Below, in pieces: positions 53,650 through 64,000 of a stretch of 64,000 bases of DNA (its first letter is position 1; each line of letters starts with the position of its first letter). The DNA comes from Flavobacterium sp. K5-23 (GTDB taxonomy: Bacteria; Bacteroidota; Bacteroidia; Flavobacteriales; Flavobacteriaceae). Under the pieces are notes generated by a model. It saw only the letters and a program-made list of their open reading frames with translations, made no database searches and was not told the origin of the DNA. Position numbers and translations under genes: made by a program. The stretch covers positions 558,001-622,000 of the forward strand of contig NZ_CP056783.1 in NCBI RefSeq assembly GCF_023278045.1. The letters run 5' to 3'.

Positions 53650-54761
53650 TATATTAAATCTGCTAATTCTGTTCCAATTAAACTTCCTATTGCCACTCCC
53701 ATTCCACCTAATCTGACACCGCAATATACGTTTTCAGATAATTGAGAAACAATAGGGCTCTTACTTTCTCCAATTCCCATAATTCCGCTCCAACGATGCT
53801 CTATTTTGAAATCATTGTTTGGCAAAATTACTTCTTTTAATAGTTGTTCCAATTTATTTTGAATCAATTCTGTTTGAGCAAAGGCGGTTGTGGTCTCCGC
53901 ATCAAAATCTAGATTTCTACCACCTCCTAATAATATCCTGTCTCCAATGTTTCTAAAATAATAATACCCTCGATCCAGATGAAATGTGCCTTTGATATTG
54001 AGATCTTTAATAGGTTCGGTTATTAACACCTGCGCTCTGGCAGGTTTTACAGCACCGTTTGTCAATGTATTTGCAAATCCATTTGTTGCAAAGAAAACTT
54101 TTTTAGTTTTAAAACTGAAATCATCCAGTACAATCTCAACATTTTCACCTTTATCTAAAAAAGAAGTTACCGTTTGTTGATTTAAAATCAGAATATTTTC
54201 GGATACAGCCTGTTTCAAGAGTGCCTGCATCATATTACCGGTGTCGATTTGTGCTTCAAAAGGATTAAAAACCATATGTTCCTTAATCCCGTTAAACCCA
54301 AAACGGTCCGTTTCTTTGGCAAACACATCCGCTTTAAAAAGAGGTTTTAACAATTCATTTATATAAGGTAATTTATTAACGCAGTCATTAAAACAACTCT
54401 CGTCTTCCTTTAAAAACAATTCGTAACCTCCATAAGATTTAAAATCTATTGTCGCGTCTCCTAATCTTTTCCTTAATAACTGCAATCCCTTCCATCGTTT
54501 TTGAACGAGATTAAAAACCTCATCTTCAGAATGGGAATTTAAATCGTCTATAATTTCAGAAATACTTCCAAAACAGGCAAAACCGGCATTTTTTGTACTG
54601 GCTCCATGAGGCAACATCCCTTTCTCAAGAACTAAAATTTTACTGGCAGGGAATTTTTCGCGTAAGCGCAATGCTGCGTGCAAGCCAACTATTCCACTAC
54701 CTACAATTGTATAATCGATATTTGTAAACCAATTCTTTAATTCCCAATAACTTAATTGCAT
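53649..54761 (-). CDS. FAD-dependent oxidoreductase (glycine/D-amino-acid oxidase type)
   Basis: A 370-residue flavoprotein. The N-terminal Rossmann motif is [20 protein letters not shown] (residues 20-39), then [13 protein letters not shown] close to the flavin, and the C-terminal [24 protein letters not shown]. The family (DAO) oxidises amines and amino acids; substrate is not known. It shares one base with mtgA (TAATG), so both are translated from one message although their roles seem unrelated. Confidence 0.9.
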   Translation of the reverse strand: MQLSYWELKNWFTNIDYTIVGSGIVGLHAALRLREKFPASKILVLEKGMLPHGASTKNAGFACFGSISEIIDDLNSHSEDEVFNLVQKRWKGLQLLRKRLGDATIDFKSYGGYELFLKEDESCFNDCVNKLPYINELLKPLFKADVFAKETDRFGFNGIKEHMVFNPFEAQIDTGNMMQALLKQAVSENILILNQQTVTSFLDKGENVEIVLDDFSFKTKKVFFATNGFANTLTNGAVKPARAQVLITEPIKDLNIKGTFHLDRGYYYFRNIGDRILLGGGRNLDFDAETTTAFAQTELIQNKLEQLLKEVILPNNDFKIEHRWSGIMGIGESKSPIVSQLSENVYCGVRLGGMGVAIGSLIGTELADLI

Positions 54762-54946
54762 TTGATATTTTTTTATAAAAATAATAAATAACTCCTATGA
54801 ATAAAAGCAAAACATAACAGAAAACCAGAAACGACATTATTGACAAATAAATTATGTAAAAACTAATGTTTTATGAACTTAATAAATACTTTTTAATTTT
54901 TTTATGCGAATAATCTAAGAATTCTTCATTCCTATATATATTTTTT

Positions 54947-54954
54947 TATATTTG
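54947..54954 (+). promoter_or_regulatory. -7 box of the metalloprotease gene
   Basis: TATATTTG, exact match, 25 bases before the ATG. Confidence 0.55.
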
Positions 54955-54978
54955 CTTTTATAACCCAAATCTCATAAA

Positions 54979-57900
54979 ATGATAAAAAAATTACTCTCGA
55001 TTGCATTAATTGCAGTCACCAGTACCTCCTTTGCCCAGGGAGGAGATTTCTGGAAGTCATCTACTCAAAAAAGCGGGTCCACCGTTTTTGAAAACAAAAA
55101 ACAACTAAAACAAACCAGCTTATTCGACCTTGACATCAACGGTTTAAAGAAAGCATTGGCTAATTCTCCAAAAAGAAATGCGCTTTCTGGAAAATCAAGT
55201 GTAGTTGTATCTTTTCCAAACGGGGAAGGGAAATTAGAAAATTTCAGGATTGTTGAATCTTCTAATATGGATCCTGTATTAGCAGCTAAATACCCTGAAA
55301 TCAAATCTTACGTTGGTCAAGGAATTGAGAACCCAACGGCAACGATTCATTTCAGTTTGTCTCCTCTTGGTTTACAAACGATGTCAATTAACGCTGACCA
55401 ATCGGCTGTTTTTATCGAACCTTACTCAACTGATTTAAGCACTTATACTGTTTATAAAAAATCAGATAAAGCGGCCTCACTTTCAAAATTTGATTGTACT
55501 GTAATTGACAATGCAAAAAAAGACTTAAACACAGCTACTTTAAGACCAAATGCTGATGACGGAAACTTAAGAACTTTCAAATTAGCTATGTCGGTTACAG
55601 GTGAATACACCGCTTATTTTGGAGGTACAAAAGCATTAGCCCTTGCAGGTATCAACAATACTATGACACGTGTAAATGCTATTTTCGAAAAAGATTTTGG
55701 GGTTCATATGAATCTTATTGCTAATAATGATTTAGTTATTTACACTAGTGCTTCAACAGATCCATACTCAGCTTCTTCTTCAAAAGCAAACTGGAACCAA
55801 CAATTACAAACTACTTTAACAAATGTTATTGGAAATGCAAATTATGATGTTGGTCACCTTTTTGGTGGTGATGGTGGAGGTGGTAATGCTGGATGCATCG
55901 GATGTGTATGTAAAAACCCAACAACGAGTGTTCCTTTAGGAAAAGGAAGTGGATACACTTCTCCCGGTGATGGTATTCCACAAGGAGACAACTTTGATGT
56001 TGATTATGTAGCACATGAATTAGGGCACCAATTTGGGGCTAATCATACGTTTACACATTCTAATCAAGTAGTGGTAGCTCAGGTTGAACCTGGAAGCGGA
56101 TCAACTATTATGGGGTATGCTGGAATTACGGGTGCTACAGATGTTCAAGCGCATAGCGATGCTTTCTTTCATGCTATAAGCATTGAGCAAGTAACAAATT
56201 ATGTAAAAAGCACAACTTGCCAAACTACTACCTTAACAGGAAACGCAGTTCCAACAGTAAATGCGGGACTTGACTACACTATACCAAAAGGAACTCCTTT
56301 TATGTTAACAGGAGTAGCTACAGATGCCAATGGTAATGTACTAACTTATGACTGGGAACAAATGAATACGGGAACATCGTCAACCACTTACCCAAGTGTT
56401 ACAGCGACTTCAGGACCTGCGTTTAGATCATTTGTACCATCAGCTTCACCAACACGTTATTTCCCTCAGTTATCCACTGTTCAAACAGGAGCTACTTCAT
56501 GGAAATGGGAAGCAGTGCCAAATGTGGCAAGAACAATGAACTTTAGACTGACTGTTCGTGACAATCACGCTGGCGGACCTGCAAATAATAGTGATGACGC
56601 AATAGTAACAGTAAATACTACGGCAGGACCTTTCACTGTCGATTCTCCTAATACAGCCGTTTCTTATGTTGGTGGTTCGACTCAGACAATAGCATGGAAT
56701 GTTGCAGGAACAACTGCAAATGGTGTAAACGCTGCCAATGTAGATATCCTACTATCTACTGACGGAGGAAACACCTATCCGATTATCATAGCTGCTGCAA
56801 CTCCAAATGATGGAACACAAGCCGTAACCATTCCTAATATTGCTGGAACACAAAACAGAATCATGGTAAAAGGAACTAATCATATTTTCTTTGATATTTC
56901 TAATACTGATTTTACGATTACTGGAGGAATAATTGATAATACTGCCCCTACAACACCTACTGCTTTATCAGCATCAGGAACAACAGAGACTACAACAAAT
57001 TTATCATGGAACGCTTCTACTGATGATGTAGCCGTAACAGGATACGATGTATATCGAGGGACTACTTTAATGGCTACAGTAACAACTACTACTTATAATG
57101 TAACTGGTTTGACTGCCTCTACAGCTTATACTTTTTCAGTTAAGGCTAAAGATGCTGCAGGAAACATTTCTGCTTCCAGTAATGTAATAAACGTTACAAC
57201 TGCTGCTCCTTTTGTAGATACAATTGCTCCTACAGCTCCATCTTCATTGGCCGCTTCAGGAACTACTACTACAACAACTAATTTAACCTGGACAGCATCT
57301 ACAGATAATGTAGGAGTAACAGATTATGATGTATATCAAGGAACAACTTTAATAGCTACAGTAAACACTACTACTTACAATGTAAGCGGATTGACTGCTG
57401 CTACAGCATATTCTTTCTCTGTTAAAGCAAAAGATGCTGCTGGAAATATTTCTGCGTCTAGTAATGTTGCAAACGTTACAACTCCAGCGGTAGTTTTATC
57501 TTATTGTGATTCGAAAGGAAATAGCGTAAATGATGAATATATTGGAAAAGTACAATTTGGCACAATAAACAATCCTTCTGCCGGCGGAACAGGTTATAGC
57601 GATTTTACCGCTATTGGAACTGATGTGACAATTGGTACTTCTAACACTATTACGATCACACCTACTTGGACAGGGTCAGTTTATAGCGAAGGATATGCCG
57701 TTTGGATTGATTACAATCAAGATGGAGATTTTGATGATGCAGGAGAACTAGTTTGGTCAAAAGCGGCATCAACCACTAACCCGGTTTCTGGAACTATTAC
57801 GATCCCAGCTTCGGCTACGACCGGAGCAACAAGGATGAGAGTTTCAATGAAATACAACGGAATCCCTTCTTCTTGTGAAACATTTTCTTATGGTCAGGTG

Positions 57901-59187
57901 GAAGATTATACGGTAACAATTGTTGCAGAAATAGTTGACACAACTGCCCCGACAGCACCATCAGCTTTAGCAGCTTCTGGTACTACTGAAACTACTACTA
58001 ATTTATCTTGGACAGCTTCTACAGATAATATTGCTGTAGTTGCATACGATGTTTACATAGGAACAACTATACTAGGCACTGTAACGACTACATCCGCTAA
58101 TGTCACTGGATTAAATCCTGGTACAGCATACTCATTCTCAGTAAAAGCAAAAGATGAGGCAGGGAATGTTTCTGCTTCAAGTAATGTAGTTAATGTTACA
58201 ACTTTAACTCCTTTCGTTGATACAATTGCTCCAACAGCACCAACAACATTGACAGCTTCAGGAACTACAACGACAACGACAAACCTATCTTGGAATGCAT
58301 CAACAGATAATGTTGGCGTAACAGCTTACGATGTGTATCAAGGAAGCACATTAAAAGCAACCGTAACAACTACATCTTATAATGTTACTGGATTATCTTC
58401 TGCTACCGCTTATACTTTTTCTGTAAAAGCAAAAGATGAGGCAGGAAATATCTCTGCTTCAAGTAATGTGGTAAATGTTACAACTTTATCTGCAACGCTT
58501 ACATATTGTGCTTCACAAGGAAACAGTGTAGCAGATGAGAAAATTGGCAAAGTAGTTTTTGGGTCAATAAACAATACTTCAACTGGAGGAACAGGTTATA
58601 CTGATTTCACTAGTAAGTCTACTAATGTAACTATTGGAACGTCTAATACAATTACCATTACACCGGATTGGACAGGTACTAAATACAAAGAAGGATATGC
58701 TGTTTGGATTGATTACAATCAGGACGGAGATTTTAATGACGCTGGCGAATTAGTTTGGTCTAAAGCAGCATCTACAACAACTCCGGTTTCAGGTTCGTTC
58801 ACCATTCCTGCAAATGCTAAGTTAGGTACAACAAGAATGAGAGTCTCAATGAAATACAATGGGATTCCTACCGCTTGCGAAACGTTCTCTTATGGTCAAG
58901 TAGAAGATTATACTGTAAACATTACTTCTGTTTCTAAAGAAACTGAAACTTCAAGAAGTAGTATTTCAGATATTAAAGTATACCCTAACCCTACATCTTC
59001 TCTATTGAACGTAACTTCAGTTTCTGAAAATGCAACATACAGAGTTTACAATATGCTTGGACAAACGGTTATGAACGGTAAATTATCAAATGGATCAGTT
59101 GACGTTTCTATCATTAATGAAGGAAACTACATTTTAGAAGTAACCGACAAGGGTACATCTACAGTAAAACGTTTTATCAAAAAATAA
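54979..59187 (+). CDS. secreted reprolysin-like zinc metalloprotease with FN3 and GEVED modules, T9SS type A
   Basis: A 1402-residue exported protein: signal peptide ending TSFAQ, a propeptide-like region (to about 195), and a metalloprotease domain with the zinc motif HELGHQFGANH (346-356) and a Met-turn STIMGYAG. An Ig-like part follows (about 425-650), then FN3, FN3, GEVED (about 655-985), a second FN3, FN3, GEVED (about 990-1318), and a C-terminal T9SS sorting domain (KVYPNPTSS at 1333 onwards, ending VKRFIKK). The two 330-residue modules are a clear tandem duplication. It should digest extracellular protein; substrate unknown. Single-gene unit with its own promoter and terminator. Confidence 0.94.
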   Translation: MIKKLLSIALIAVTSTSFAQGGDFWKSSTQKSGSTVFENKKQLKQTSLFDLDINGLKKALANSPKRNALSGKSSVVVSFPNGEGKLENFRIVESSNMDPVLAAKYPEIKSYVGQGIENPTATIHFSLSPLGLQTMSINADQSAVFIEPYSTDLSTYTVYKKSDKAASLSKFDCTVIDNAKKDLNTATLRPNADDGNLRTFKLAMSVTGEYTAYFGGTKALALAGINNTMTRVNAIFEKDFGVHMNLIANNDLVIYTSASTDPYSASSSKANWNQQLQTTLTNVIGNANYDVGHLFGGDGGGGNAGCIGCVCKNPTTSVPLGKGSGYTSPGDGIPQGDNFDVDYVAHELGHQFGANHTFTHSNQVVVAQVEPGSGSTIMGYAGITGATDVQAHSDAFFHAISIEQVTNYVKSTTCQTTTLTGNAVPTVNAGLDYTIPKGTPFMLTGVATDANGNVLTYDWEQMNTGTSSTTYPSVTATSGPAFRSFVPSASPTRYFPQLSTVQTGATSWKWEAVPNVARTMNFRLTVRDNHAGGPANNSDDAIVTVNTTAGPFTVDSPNTAVSYVGGSTQTIAWNVAGTTANGVNAANVDILLSTDGGNTYPIIIAAATPNDGTQAVTIPNIAGTQNRIMVKGTNHIFFDISNTDFTITGGIIDNTAPTTPTALSASGTTETTTNLSWNASTDDVAVTGYDVYRGTTLMATVTTTTYNVTGLTASTAYTFSVKAKDAAGNISASSNVINVTTAAPFVDTIAPTAPSSLAASGTTTTTTNLTWTASTDNVGVTDYDVYQGTTLIATVNTTTYNVSGLTAATAYSFSVKAKDAAGNISASSNVANVTTPAVVLSYCDSKGNSVNDEYIGKVQFGTINNPSAGGTGYSDFTAIGTDVTIGTSNTITITPTWTGSVYSEGYAVWIDYNQDGDFDDAGELVWSKAASTTNPVSGTITIPASATTGATRMRVSMKYNGIPSSCETFSYGQVEDYTVTIVAEIVDTTAPTAPSALAASGTTETTTNLSWTASTDNIAVVAYDVYIGTTILGTVTTTSANVTGLNPGTAYSFSVKAKDEAGNVSASSNVVNVTTLTPFVDTIAPTAPTTLTASGTTTTTTNLSWNASTDNVGVTAYDVYQGSTLKATVTTTSYNVTGLSSATAYTFSVKAKDEAGNISASSNVVNVTTLSATLTYCASQGNSVADEKIGKVVFGSINNTSTGGTGYTDFTSKSTNVTIGTSNTITITPDWTGTKYKEGYAVWIDYNQDGDFNDAGELVWSKAASTTTPVSGSFTIPANAKLGTTRMRVSMKYNGIPTACETFSYGQVEDYTVNITSVSKETETSRSSISDIKVYPNPTSSLLNVTSVSENATYRVYNMLGQTVMNGKLSNGSVDVSIINEGNYILEVTDKGTSTVKRFIKK

Positions 59188-59250
59188 TTAAAACCAAGAC
59201 TTAGTTTTCCTTCTTATGTAAAGAAGAATTTTCTAAGAATCATTAATACT

Positions 59251-59285
59251 AAAAGCTACCTCAATTGAGGTAGCTTTTTTTTTGG
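59251..59285 (+). terminator. terminator of the metalloprotease gene
   Basis: Perfect 12-bp stem (59251-59262 with 59267-59278), AATT loop, T run. Confidence 0.9.
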
Positions 59286-59329
59286 AATAAAATCAGTACT
59301 TTTAAGGTCTTGAAAAAATAATTTTATTT

Positions 59330-61231
59330 ATGAAAAAACTACTTTTTACAACCCTAACTATGATGAGTTTAAGCGCTATTGGCCAAAATGTAATGTCGCC
59401 AGAAACCCTTTGGGAACTAGGCCGAGTTGCTCCATTAGGCATTTCTAAAGACGGAAAGAACATTGTTTACAAAGTAACCATCCCTTCGATTGAAGAAAAC
59501 AAATCTAATTCTAAAACGTATACCATACCGGTTAACGGAGGAAATCCTACAGAAGTTGCCGAAACTAAAGATTTACTTAAAGACAAAAACATTTCCCCAG
59601 ACGGGAAATACATAGTCTATAATGAAGAGGTAAAAATAAACAAGGTACACGGAAAAGATTTCTATCCTGAATTGGAAAAATCGGATGTACAAATCTATGA
59701 CGGACTGGACTATCGCCACTGGGACACTTGGAACGAAGGTAAATTCAATCACGTTTTATACAAGGAAAACGTAGATGGTTCTGTAGGCACTGACATTATG
59801 GGTAATGAACCTTTTGACAGCCCACAAAAACCTTTCGGTGGTGACGAAGACTACATTTGGTCGCCGGGAAGCAAAAGTATTTTTTATGTTTCGAAGAAAA
59901 AAGCAGGAACACAATATGCTATTTCCACAAATACCAACATCTACGAATACAGCTTAGAAACTGGAAAAACAATTAATAGAACCGAAGATAATCTAGGCTA
60001 CGATATGGCGCCACAATTTTCTCCTTCAGGAAATTTATCTTGGCTGCAAATGAAAAGAGATGGATATGAAGCAGATAAAAATGACATTATTGTTGATTTC
60101 AAAGGAATAAAAATGAACCTGACTGCTAATTGGGACGGTACAGCGGATAGTTTCTTATGGAGTAAAGACAGTGATAAAATTTATTTCATTGCTCCAGTTG
60201 ACGGTACAAAACAGTTATTTGAAGTTAATTTTCCGGGACTTACAAGAATTGCAATAAATGTACACCAAATTACCAACGGGGATTTTGACGTGAATGATAT
60301 AGTTGGGTTTTCAGGCAACAAAATTATAGTTACTCGTGCGGATATGAACCACGCATCAGAAATATTTTCATTCGACTTGAAGAAAAAAAGCTGGAAACAA
60401 ATATCAAACGTAAATACAACAACCTACGATTCTTTGGCGTTAAGCAAAACCGTAAGAAGATATGTAACTACAACTGACGGAAAAAAAATGTTAGTTTGGG
60501 TTATTCTTCCTCCAAATTTTGATGCTACAAAAAAATACCCAACCCTTTTATATTGTCAAGGCGGACCACAAAGTGCTTTGACACAATTTTATTCTTTCCG
60601 TTGGAATTTCCAATTAATGGCTGCCAATGGCTATATTGTTGTTGCGCCTAATCGTCGTGGAATGCCAGGACATGGTGTAGAATGGAATGAACAAATAAGC
60701 AAAGATTGGGGCGGACAGGTAATGGACGATTACCTTTCGGCAATTGATGACGTTTCTAAAGAAAGTTACGTAGACAAATCCAGACTTGGATGTGTTGGGG
60801 CTAGTTATGGAGGATATTCTGTGTTTTATTTAGCGGGAATCCACAACAACCGATTCAAAACTTTTATTGCTCATGATGGTGTTTTCAACACACAAAGCAT
60901 GTTTGGAACTACTGAGGAAGTGTTCTTTAACAACTGGGACTTTGGAGGTGCTTATTGGGAAAAAGACAATGCTGTAGCACAAAAAACGTATACTACATTC
61001 AACCCCGTAAATTTAGTGGAGAAATGGAGCAAACCCATTTTAATCATTCAAGGAGGAAAAGATTTCCGTGTTCCAATAGGTCAAGGTCAAGAAGCTTTTC
61101 AGGCTGCTCAATTACGTGGGCTTAAAAGCAAATTTATTTATTTTCCAGAAGAGAATCATTGGGTTTTAAAACCTCAAAACGCTCAGGTATGGCAAAGAGA
61201 ATTTTTTAATTGGTTGAAAGAAACCCTATAA
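59330..61231 (+). CDS. S9-family serine peptidase (prolyl-oligopeptidase type)
   Basis: A 633-residue secreted protein with a signal peptide (ending SAIGQ) and a beta-propeller N-terminal region (to about 380), then an alpha/beta hydrolase domain. The nucleophile is Ser492 in GASYGGYSV; the Asp is in IQGGKDFRVPIGQG and the His in PEENHWVLK. It resembles acylaminoacyl/dipeptidyl peptidases of Bacteroidetes that degrade peptides in the periplasm, and would work on products of the protease upstream. Confidence 0.94.
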   Translation: MKKLLFTTLTMMSLSAIGQNVMSPETLWELGRVAPLGISKDGKNIVYKVTIPSIEENKSNSKTYTIPVNGGNPTEVAETKDLLKDKNISPDGKYIVYNEEVKINKVHGKDFYPELEKSDVQIYDGLDYRHWDTWNEGKFNHVLYKENVDGSVGTDIMGNEPFDSPQKPFGGDEDYIWSPGSKSIFYVSKKKAGTQYAISTNTNIYEYSLETGKTINRTEDNLGYDMAPQFSPSGNLSWLQMKRDGYEADKNDIIVDFKGIKMNLTANWDGTADSFLWSKDSDKIYFIAPVDGTKQLFEVNFPGLTRIAINVHQITNGDFDVNDIVGFSGNKIIVTRADMNHASEIFSFDLKKKSWKQISNVNTTTYDSLALSKTVRRYVTTTDGKKMLVWVILPPNFDATKKYPTLLYCQGGPQSALTQFYSFRWNFQLMAANGYIVVAPNRRGMPGHGVEWNEQISKDWGGQVMDDYLSAIDDVSKESYVDKSRLGCVGASYGGYSVFYLAGIHNNRFKTFIAHDGVFNTQSMFGTTEEVFFNNWDFGGAYWEKDNAVAQKTYTTFNPVNLVEKWSKPILIIQGGKDFRVPIGQGQEAFQAAQLRGLKSKFIYFPEENHWVLKPQNAQVWQREFFNWLKETL

Positions 61232-61315
61232 TAAAGCGCTATACTGTTAAAGTTAGTTTCTACTGTAACAATACCGGCTTTTTACCAACAAATAATAAAC
61301 ATCTAATATTAAAAT

Positions 61316-62512
61316 ATGTATAATTTTCCAATCAAAAGTATATTTATTGCTACTTCGTTTCTGCTAGGAATGAATAGCATTTCAGCACAAGACGGTCTTG
61401 TGAATTCTCTAAAAGTAAATGCAAGCGAAAAAAGCAAAGAAAGCTTTAAATTTACTGATGTTATCAATCTTGCCAATACATCTATAAAAAACCAAGGTTC
61501 ATCGGGAACTTGCTGGAGTTACTCGGCTAATTCTTATTTAGAATCAGAGATGATCCGTTTAGGAAAACAACCTGTAGAATTATCTCAAGTATTCTCGGCT
61601 CGTAATGCTTATGTTGAAAAAGGTAAAAACTATGTTCGTATGCATGGCGCTGTAACTCTTGGTGACGGTGGAGAATTACACGATGTAACCAATATGTACA
61701 GAAAGTACGGAGCTGTACCTCAAGAAGTATATACTGGATTAAATTACGGAACAGATAAAAACAAATTTGCTGAAATGGCAGGTATCACAGAAGCATTATT
61801 AGCTGCAGTTGTTAAAAATCCAAATGGTCAACTTACCCCAAACTGGGAAAAAGCCTATGCAGCAGTTATAGACTCTTACCTTGGCGAAGTGCCGAAAAAC
61901 TTCAACTATAAAGGAAAAAATTACACTCCTCAATCTTTTGCAAAAGAAGTAGTAGGTATTAATCCTGATGAATATGTTGAGTTTGCTTCTTATTCTACTG
62001 AGCCTTATTACACAAAAACAATGATGATGGTTCCTGACAACTGGTCATTTGATTTAGTTTACAATGTGAAAATGAATGATATGACAACCATTATTGATAA
62101 CGCAATTAAAAATGGATACACAGTGGCTTGGGCTTCTGACGTTAGTGAAAAAAGTTTTAGCTGGAAAAACGGTGTTGCATATATTCCAACAAAAAAGATT
62201 GATGATATGTCAACTGAGGAAAAAGAAAATATGTTCAATGGCCCTAAACCAGAGTTAGAAATAACAGAAGAGATGCGTCAAAAAGCATTTGACAATTACG
62301 AAACTACTGATGATCACGCAATGCATATTGTAGGAATAGCAAAAGATCAAACTGGCAAAGAATACTACATCGTTAAAAACTCTTGGGGAGCTACAAATGA
62401 TTACAAAGGATATTTATACGTAAGCAAGAATTTTGTAAAATACAAAACGACATCGTTTATGGTAAACAAAGGAGGAATCCCAAGTGAAATTGCTAAAAAA
62501 CTAGGAGTATAA
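61316..62512 (+). CDS. C1-family cysteine peptidase (PepC/bleomycin-hydrolase-like)
   Basis: A 398-residue exported protein with a signal peptide ending SISAQ (residue 25). Papain-fold residues are visible: Cys66 in NQGSSGTCWSYSA, His in TTDDHAMHIVGI, and Asn in YIVKNSWG. The layout is that of aminopeptidase C but with a signal, as known for Bacteroidetes. It probably trims short peptides in the periplasm, in line with the neighbouring S9 and zinc peptidases. It lies 84 bases after the S9 gene. Confidence 0.92.
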   Translation: MYNFPIKSIFIATSFLLGMNSISAQDGLVNSLKVNASEKSKESFKFTDVINLANTSIKNQGSSGTCWSYSANSYLESEMIRLGKQPVELSQVFSARNAYVEKGKNYVRMHGAVTLGDGGELHDVTNMYRKYGAVPQEVYTGLNYGTDKNKFAEMAGITEALLAAVVKNPNGQLTPNWEKAYAAVIDSYLGEVPKNFNYKGKNYTPQSFAKEVVGINPDEYVEFASYSTEPYYTKTMMMVPDNWSFDLVYNVKMNDMTTIIDNAIKNGYTVAWASDVSEKSFSWKNGVAYIPTKKIDDMSTEEKENMFNGPKPELEITEEMRQKAFDNYETTDDHAMHIVGIAKDQTGKEYYIVKNSWGATNDYKGYLYVSKNFVKYKTTSFMVNKGGIPSEIAKKLGV

Positions 62513-62534
62513 TTGAGCTTAAATGACAATTCTC

Positions 62535-62562
62535 GAAATAAAATTTTAGAAATAAAATTTTA
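62535..62562. repeat. 14-bp tandem duplication
   Basis: GAAATAAAATTTTA occurs twice in direct succession (62535-62548, 62549-62562), between the peptidase stop and its terminator. Confidence 0.8.
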
Positions 62563-62573
62563 GAATAGGCACA

Positions 62574-62606
62574 AAAAAACCTCGCTTTATAAGCGAGGTT
62601 TTTTTT
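62574..62606. terminator. bidirectional terminator between the C1 peptidase and accC
   Basis: 14-bp stem AAAAAACCTCGCTT (62574-62587) with its complement (62591-62604), flanked by A and T runs; between convergent genes. Confidence 0.9.
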
Positions 62607-62620
62607 ATCTCTTCGACTAC

Positions 62621-63967
62621 TTAGTCTAGATCATTCATTTTAAATGTATCCATAAAAGCAGTTGTGTAATCTCCTGAAATATAACGAGGATCATCCATTA
62701 ACTGTCTATGGAAAGGAATTGTTGTTTTGATACCTTCAATAACAAATTCGTCCAAAGCTCTTCTCATCTTACTAATTGCTTCTTCACGTGTTTGTGCAGT
62801 AGTAATTAATTTAGCGATCATAGAGTCATAGTTAGGCGGAATTGTATATCCTGAATAAACATGCGTATCTAAACGGATACCATGTCCTCCTGGCAAATGA
62901 AGAGTAGTGATTTTTCCTGGTGAAGGGCGGAAATCATTATAAGGATCTTCGGCATTGATACGACATTCAATAGCATGCAATTGAGGTAAATAATTTTTAC
63001 CTGAAATTGGCACACCAGCCGCAACAAGGATTTGCTCTCTAATCAAGTCATAATCTATTACTTGTTCGGTAATAGGATGCTCAACTTGAATACGAGTATT
63101 CATTTCCATAAAGTAGAAATTACGGTGTTTATCAACCAAAAATTCTACCGTACCTGCACCTTCATATTTAATAAACTCAGCTGCTTTTACAGCGGCATCA
63201 CCCATTTTTTGACGTAATTCATCAGTCATGAATGGAGAAGGAGTTTCTTCAGTCAGTTTTTGATGACGTCTTTGTACAGAACAATCTCTTTCAGAAAGGT
63301 GACAAGCTTTACCGTATGAATCACCAACTACCTGGATTTCAATATGACGTGGCTCTTCAATTAATTTTTCAAGATACATCCCGTCATTACCAAAGGCAGC
63401 AGCAGATTCTTGACGAGCGCTTTCCCATGATTTCAACAAGTCTTCTTCTTTCATTACAGCACGCATTCCTTTACCTCCACCACCAGCAGTGGCTTTTAGC
63501 ATTACAGGATATCCAAATTCTTTTGCAATTTGCTGAGCCTGTTCGAATGATTCCAAAATACCTTCAGAACCTGGTACACATGGCACACCTGCTTCTTTCA
63601 TAGTGGCTTTAGCCGAAGCTTTATCCCCCATTCTGTCAATCATTTCTGGAGAAGCACCAATAAATTTAATTCCGTGTTCTTGACATATTTTTGAAAATTT
63701 AGAATTTTCAGAAAGAAATCCGTAACCTGGATGAATTGCATCTGCATTAGTAATTTCTGCAGCAGCAATTATATTTGACATTTTCAAATAGGACAAATTA
63801 CTGGGAGGTGGTCCAATACAAACCGCTTCGTCAGCAAACCTAACATGTAAACTCTCTGCATCCGCAGTAGAATAAACAGCTACCGTTTTTATGCCCATTT
63901 CTTTGCAAGTTCTGATTACGCGAAGCGCAATTTCTCCCCTATTTGCAATTAATATTTTTTTAAACAT
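62621..63967 (-). CDS. accC: acetyl-CoA carboxylase biotin carboxylase subunit
   Basis: A 448-residue ATP-grasp enzyme carboxylating biotin on AccB for malonyl-CoA synthesis. Start [20 protein letters not shown] is the biotin-carboxylase signature; then [14 protein letters not shown], the ATP-binding [14 protein letters not shown], and [20 protein letters not shown]. Complete, at the window's right end; accB is expected upstream, outside the window. Confidence 0.97.
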   Translation of the reverse strand: MFKKILIANRGEIALRVIRTCKEMGIKTVAVYSTADAESLHVRFADEAVCIGPPPSNLSYLKMSNIIAAAEITNADAIHPGYGFLSENSKFSKICQEHGIKFIGASPEMIDRMGDKASAKATMKEAGVPCVPGSEGILESFEQAQQIAKEFGYPVMLKATAGGGGKGMRAVMKEEDLLKSWESARQESAAAFGNDGMYLEKLIEEPRHIEIQVVGDSYGKACHLSERDCSVQRRHQKLTEETPSPFMTDELRQKMGDAAVKAAEFIKYEGAGTVEFLVDKHRNFYFMEMNTRIQVEHPITEQVIDYDLIREQILVAAGVPISGKNYLPQLHAIECRINAEDPYNDFRPSPGKITTLHLPGGHGIRLDTHVYSGYTIPPNYDSMIAKLITTAQTREEAISKMRRALDEFVIEGIKTTIPFHRQLMDDPRYISGDYTTAFMDTFKMNDLD

Positions 63968-64000
63968 CTTTTTTTAAATTTTAAATTATGAATTTTAAAT

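Overview
The window is AT-rich and looks like a Flavobacteriaceae chromosome, most likely Flavobacterium. Evidence for this is the TAnnTTTG-type -7 promoter boxes, weak or absent Shine-Dalgarno sequences, DUF4296, DUF4271, DUF3098 and DUF5686 proteins, a type IX secretion (T9SS) sorting domain, a Bacteroidetes-type dihydroorotase and LeuS, and surface-type lipoproteins. Nearly all of it is ordinary chromosome; I see no insertion sequence, prophage, CRISPR array or rRNA operon.

Layout. 0-8 kb: the 3' end of a TonB-receptor-type barrel, an SDR enzyme, a minus-strand operon (glycosyltransferase, pyrC, DUF4296 lipoprotein), DUF4271-hemD, an Lrp/AsnC regulator with a palindrome over its promoter, and a membrane zinc peptidase. 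8-17.7 kb: leuS, the ftsX-DUF3098-uppP-truB operon, a thioredoxin-like protein facing a patatin, then pyrH and frr. 17.7-20.3 kb: a small two-gene insert bounded by a 100-bp direct repeat of the frr 3' end. Its first gene is a HExxH lipoprotein whose signal peptide is encoded by five copies of an 11-bp tandem repeat, currently out of frame with the ATG. 20.3-41 kb: DUF5686 receptor-like protein, CPA2 antiporter, RND exporter, TrmH methyltransferase, asnS, rpoN, tdk, an acidic protein, rsmI, HopJ, recJ-MFS, lpxH-queD, an enoyl-CoA hydratase and tRNA-Ala(GGC). 41-43.4 kb: an orphan lipoprotein. 43.9-52.8 kb: an aldehyde-detoxification region with two almost identical aldehyde dehydrogenases, glutathione-independent formaldehyde dehydrogenase, a quinone-reductase-like enzyme, a GreA-like factor and an AraC regulator. 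52.9-64 kb: mtgA with an FAD oxidase, a 1402-residue T9SS metalloprotease, an S9 peptidase, a C1 peptidase and accC.

The most interesting points are (1) the apparently phase-variable lipoprotein in the frr-flanked insert; (2) a shared operator-like pair of half-sites, 21 bp apart, upstream of both aldehyde dehydrogenase copies, with the AraC gene next to one of them, plus mosaic divergence suggesting gene conversion between the copies; (3) two copies of a structured hairpin element whose flanks are conserved while the central stem is completely different but still paired; and (4) a roughly 260-bp imperfect inverted repeat at 37.9-38.15 kb. All similarities are from reading the sequence by eye; no database search was run.
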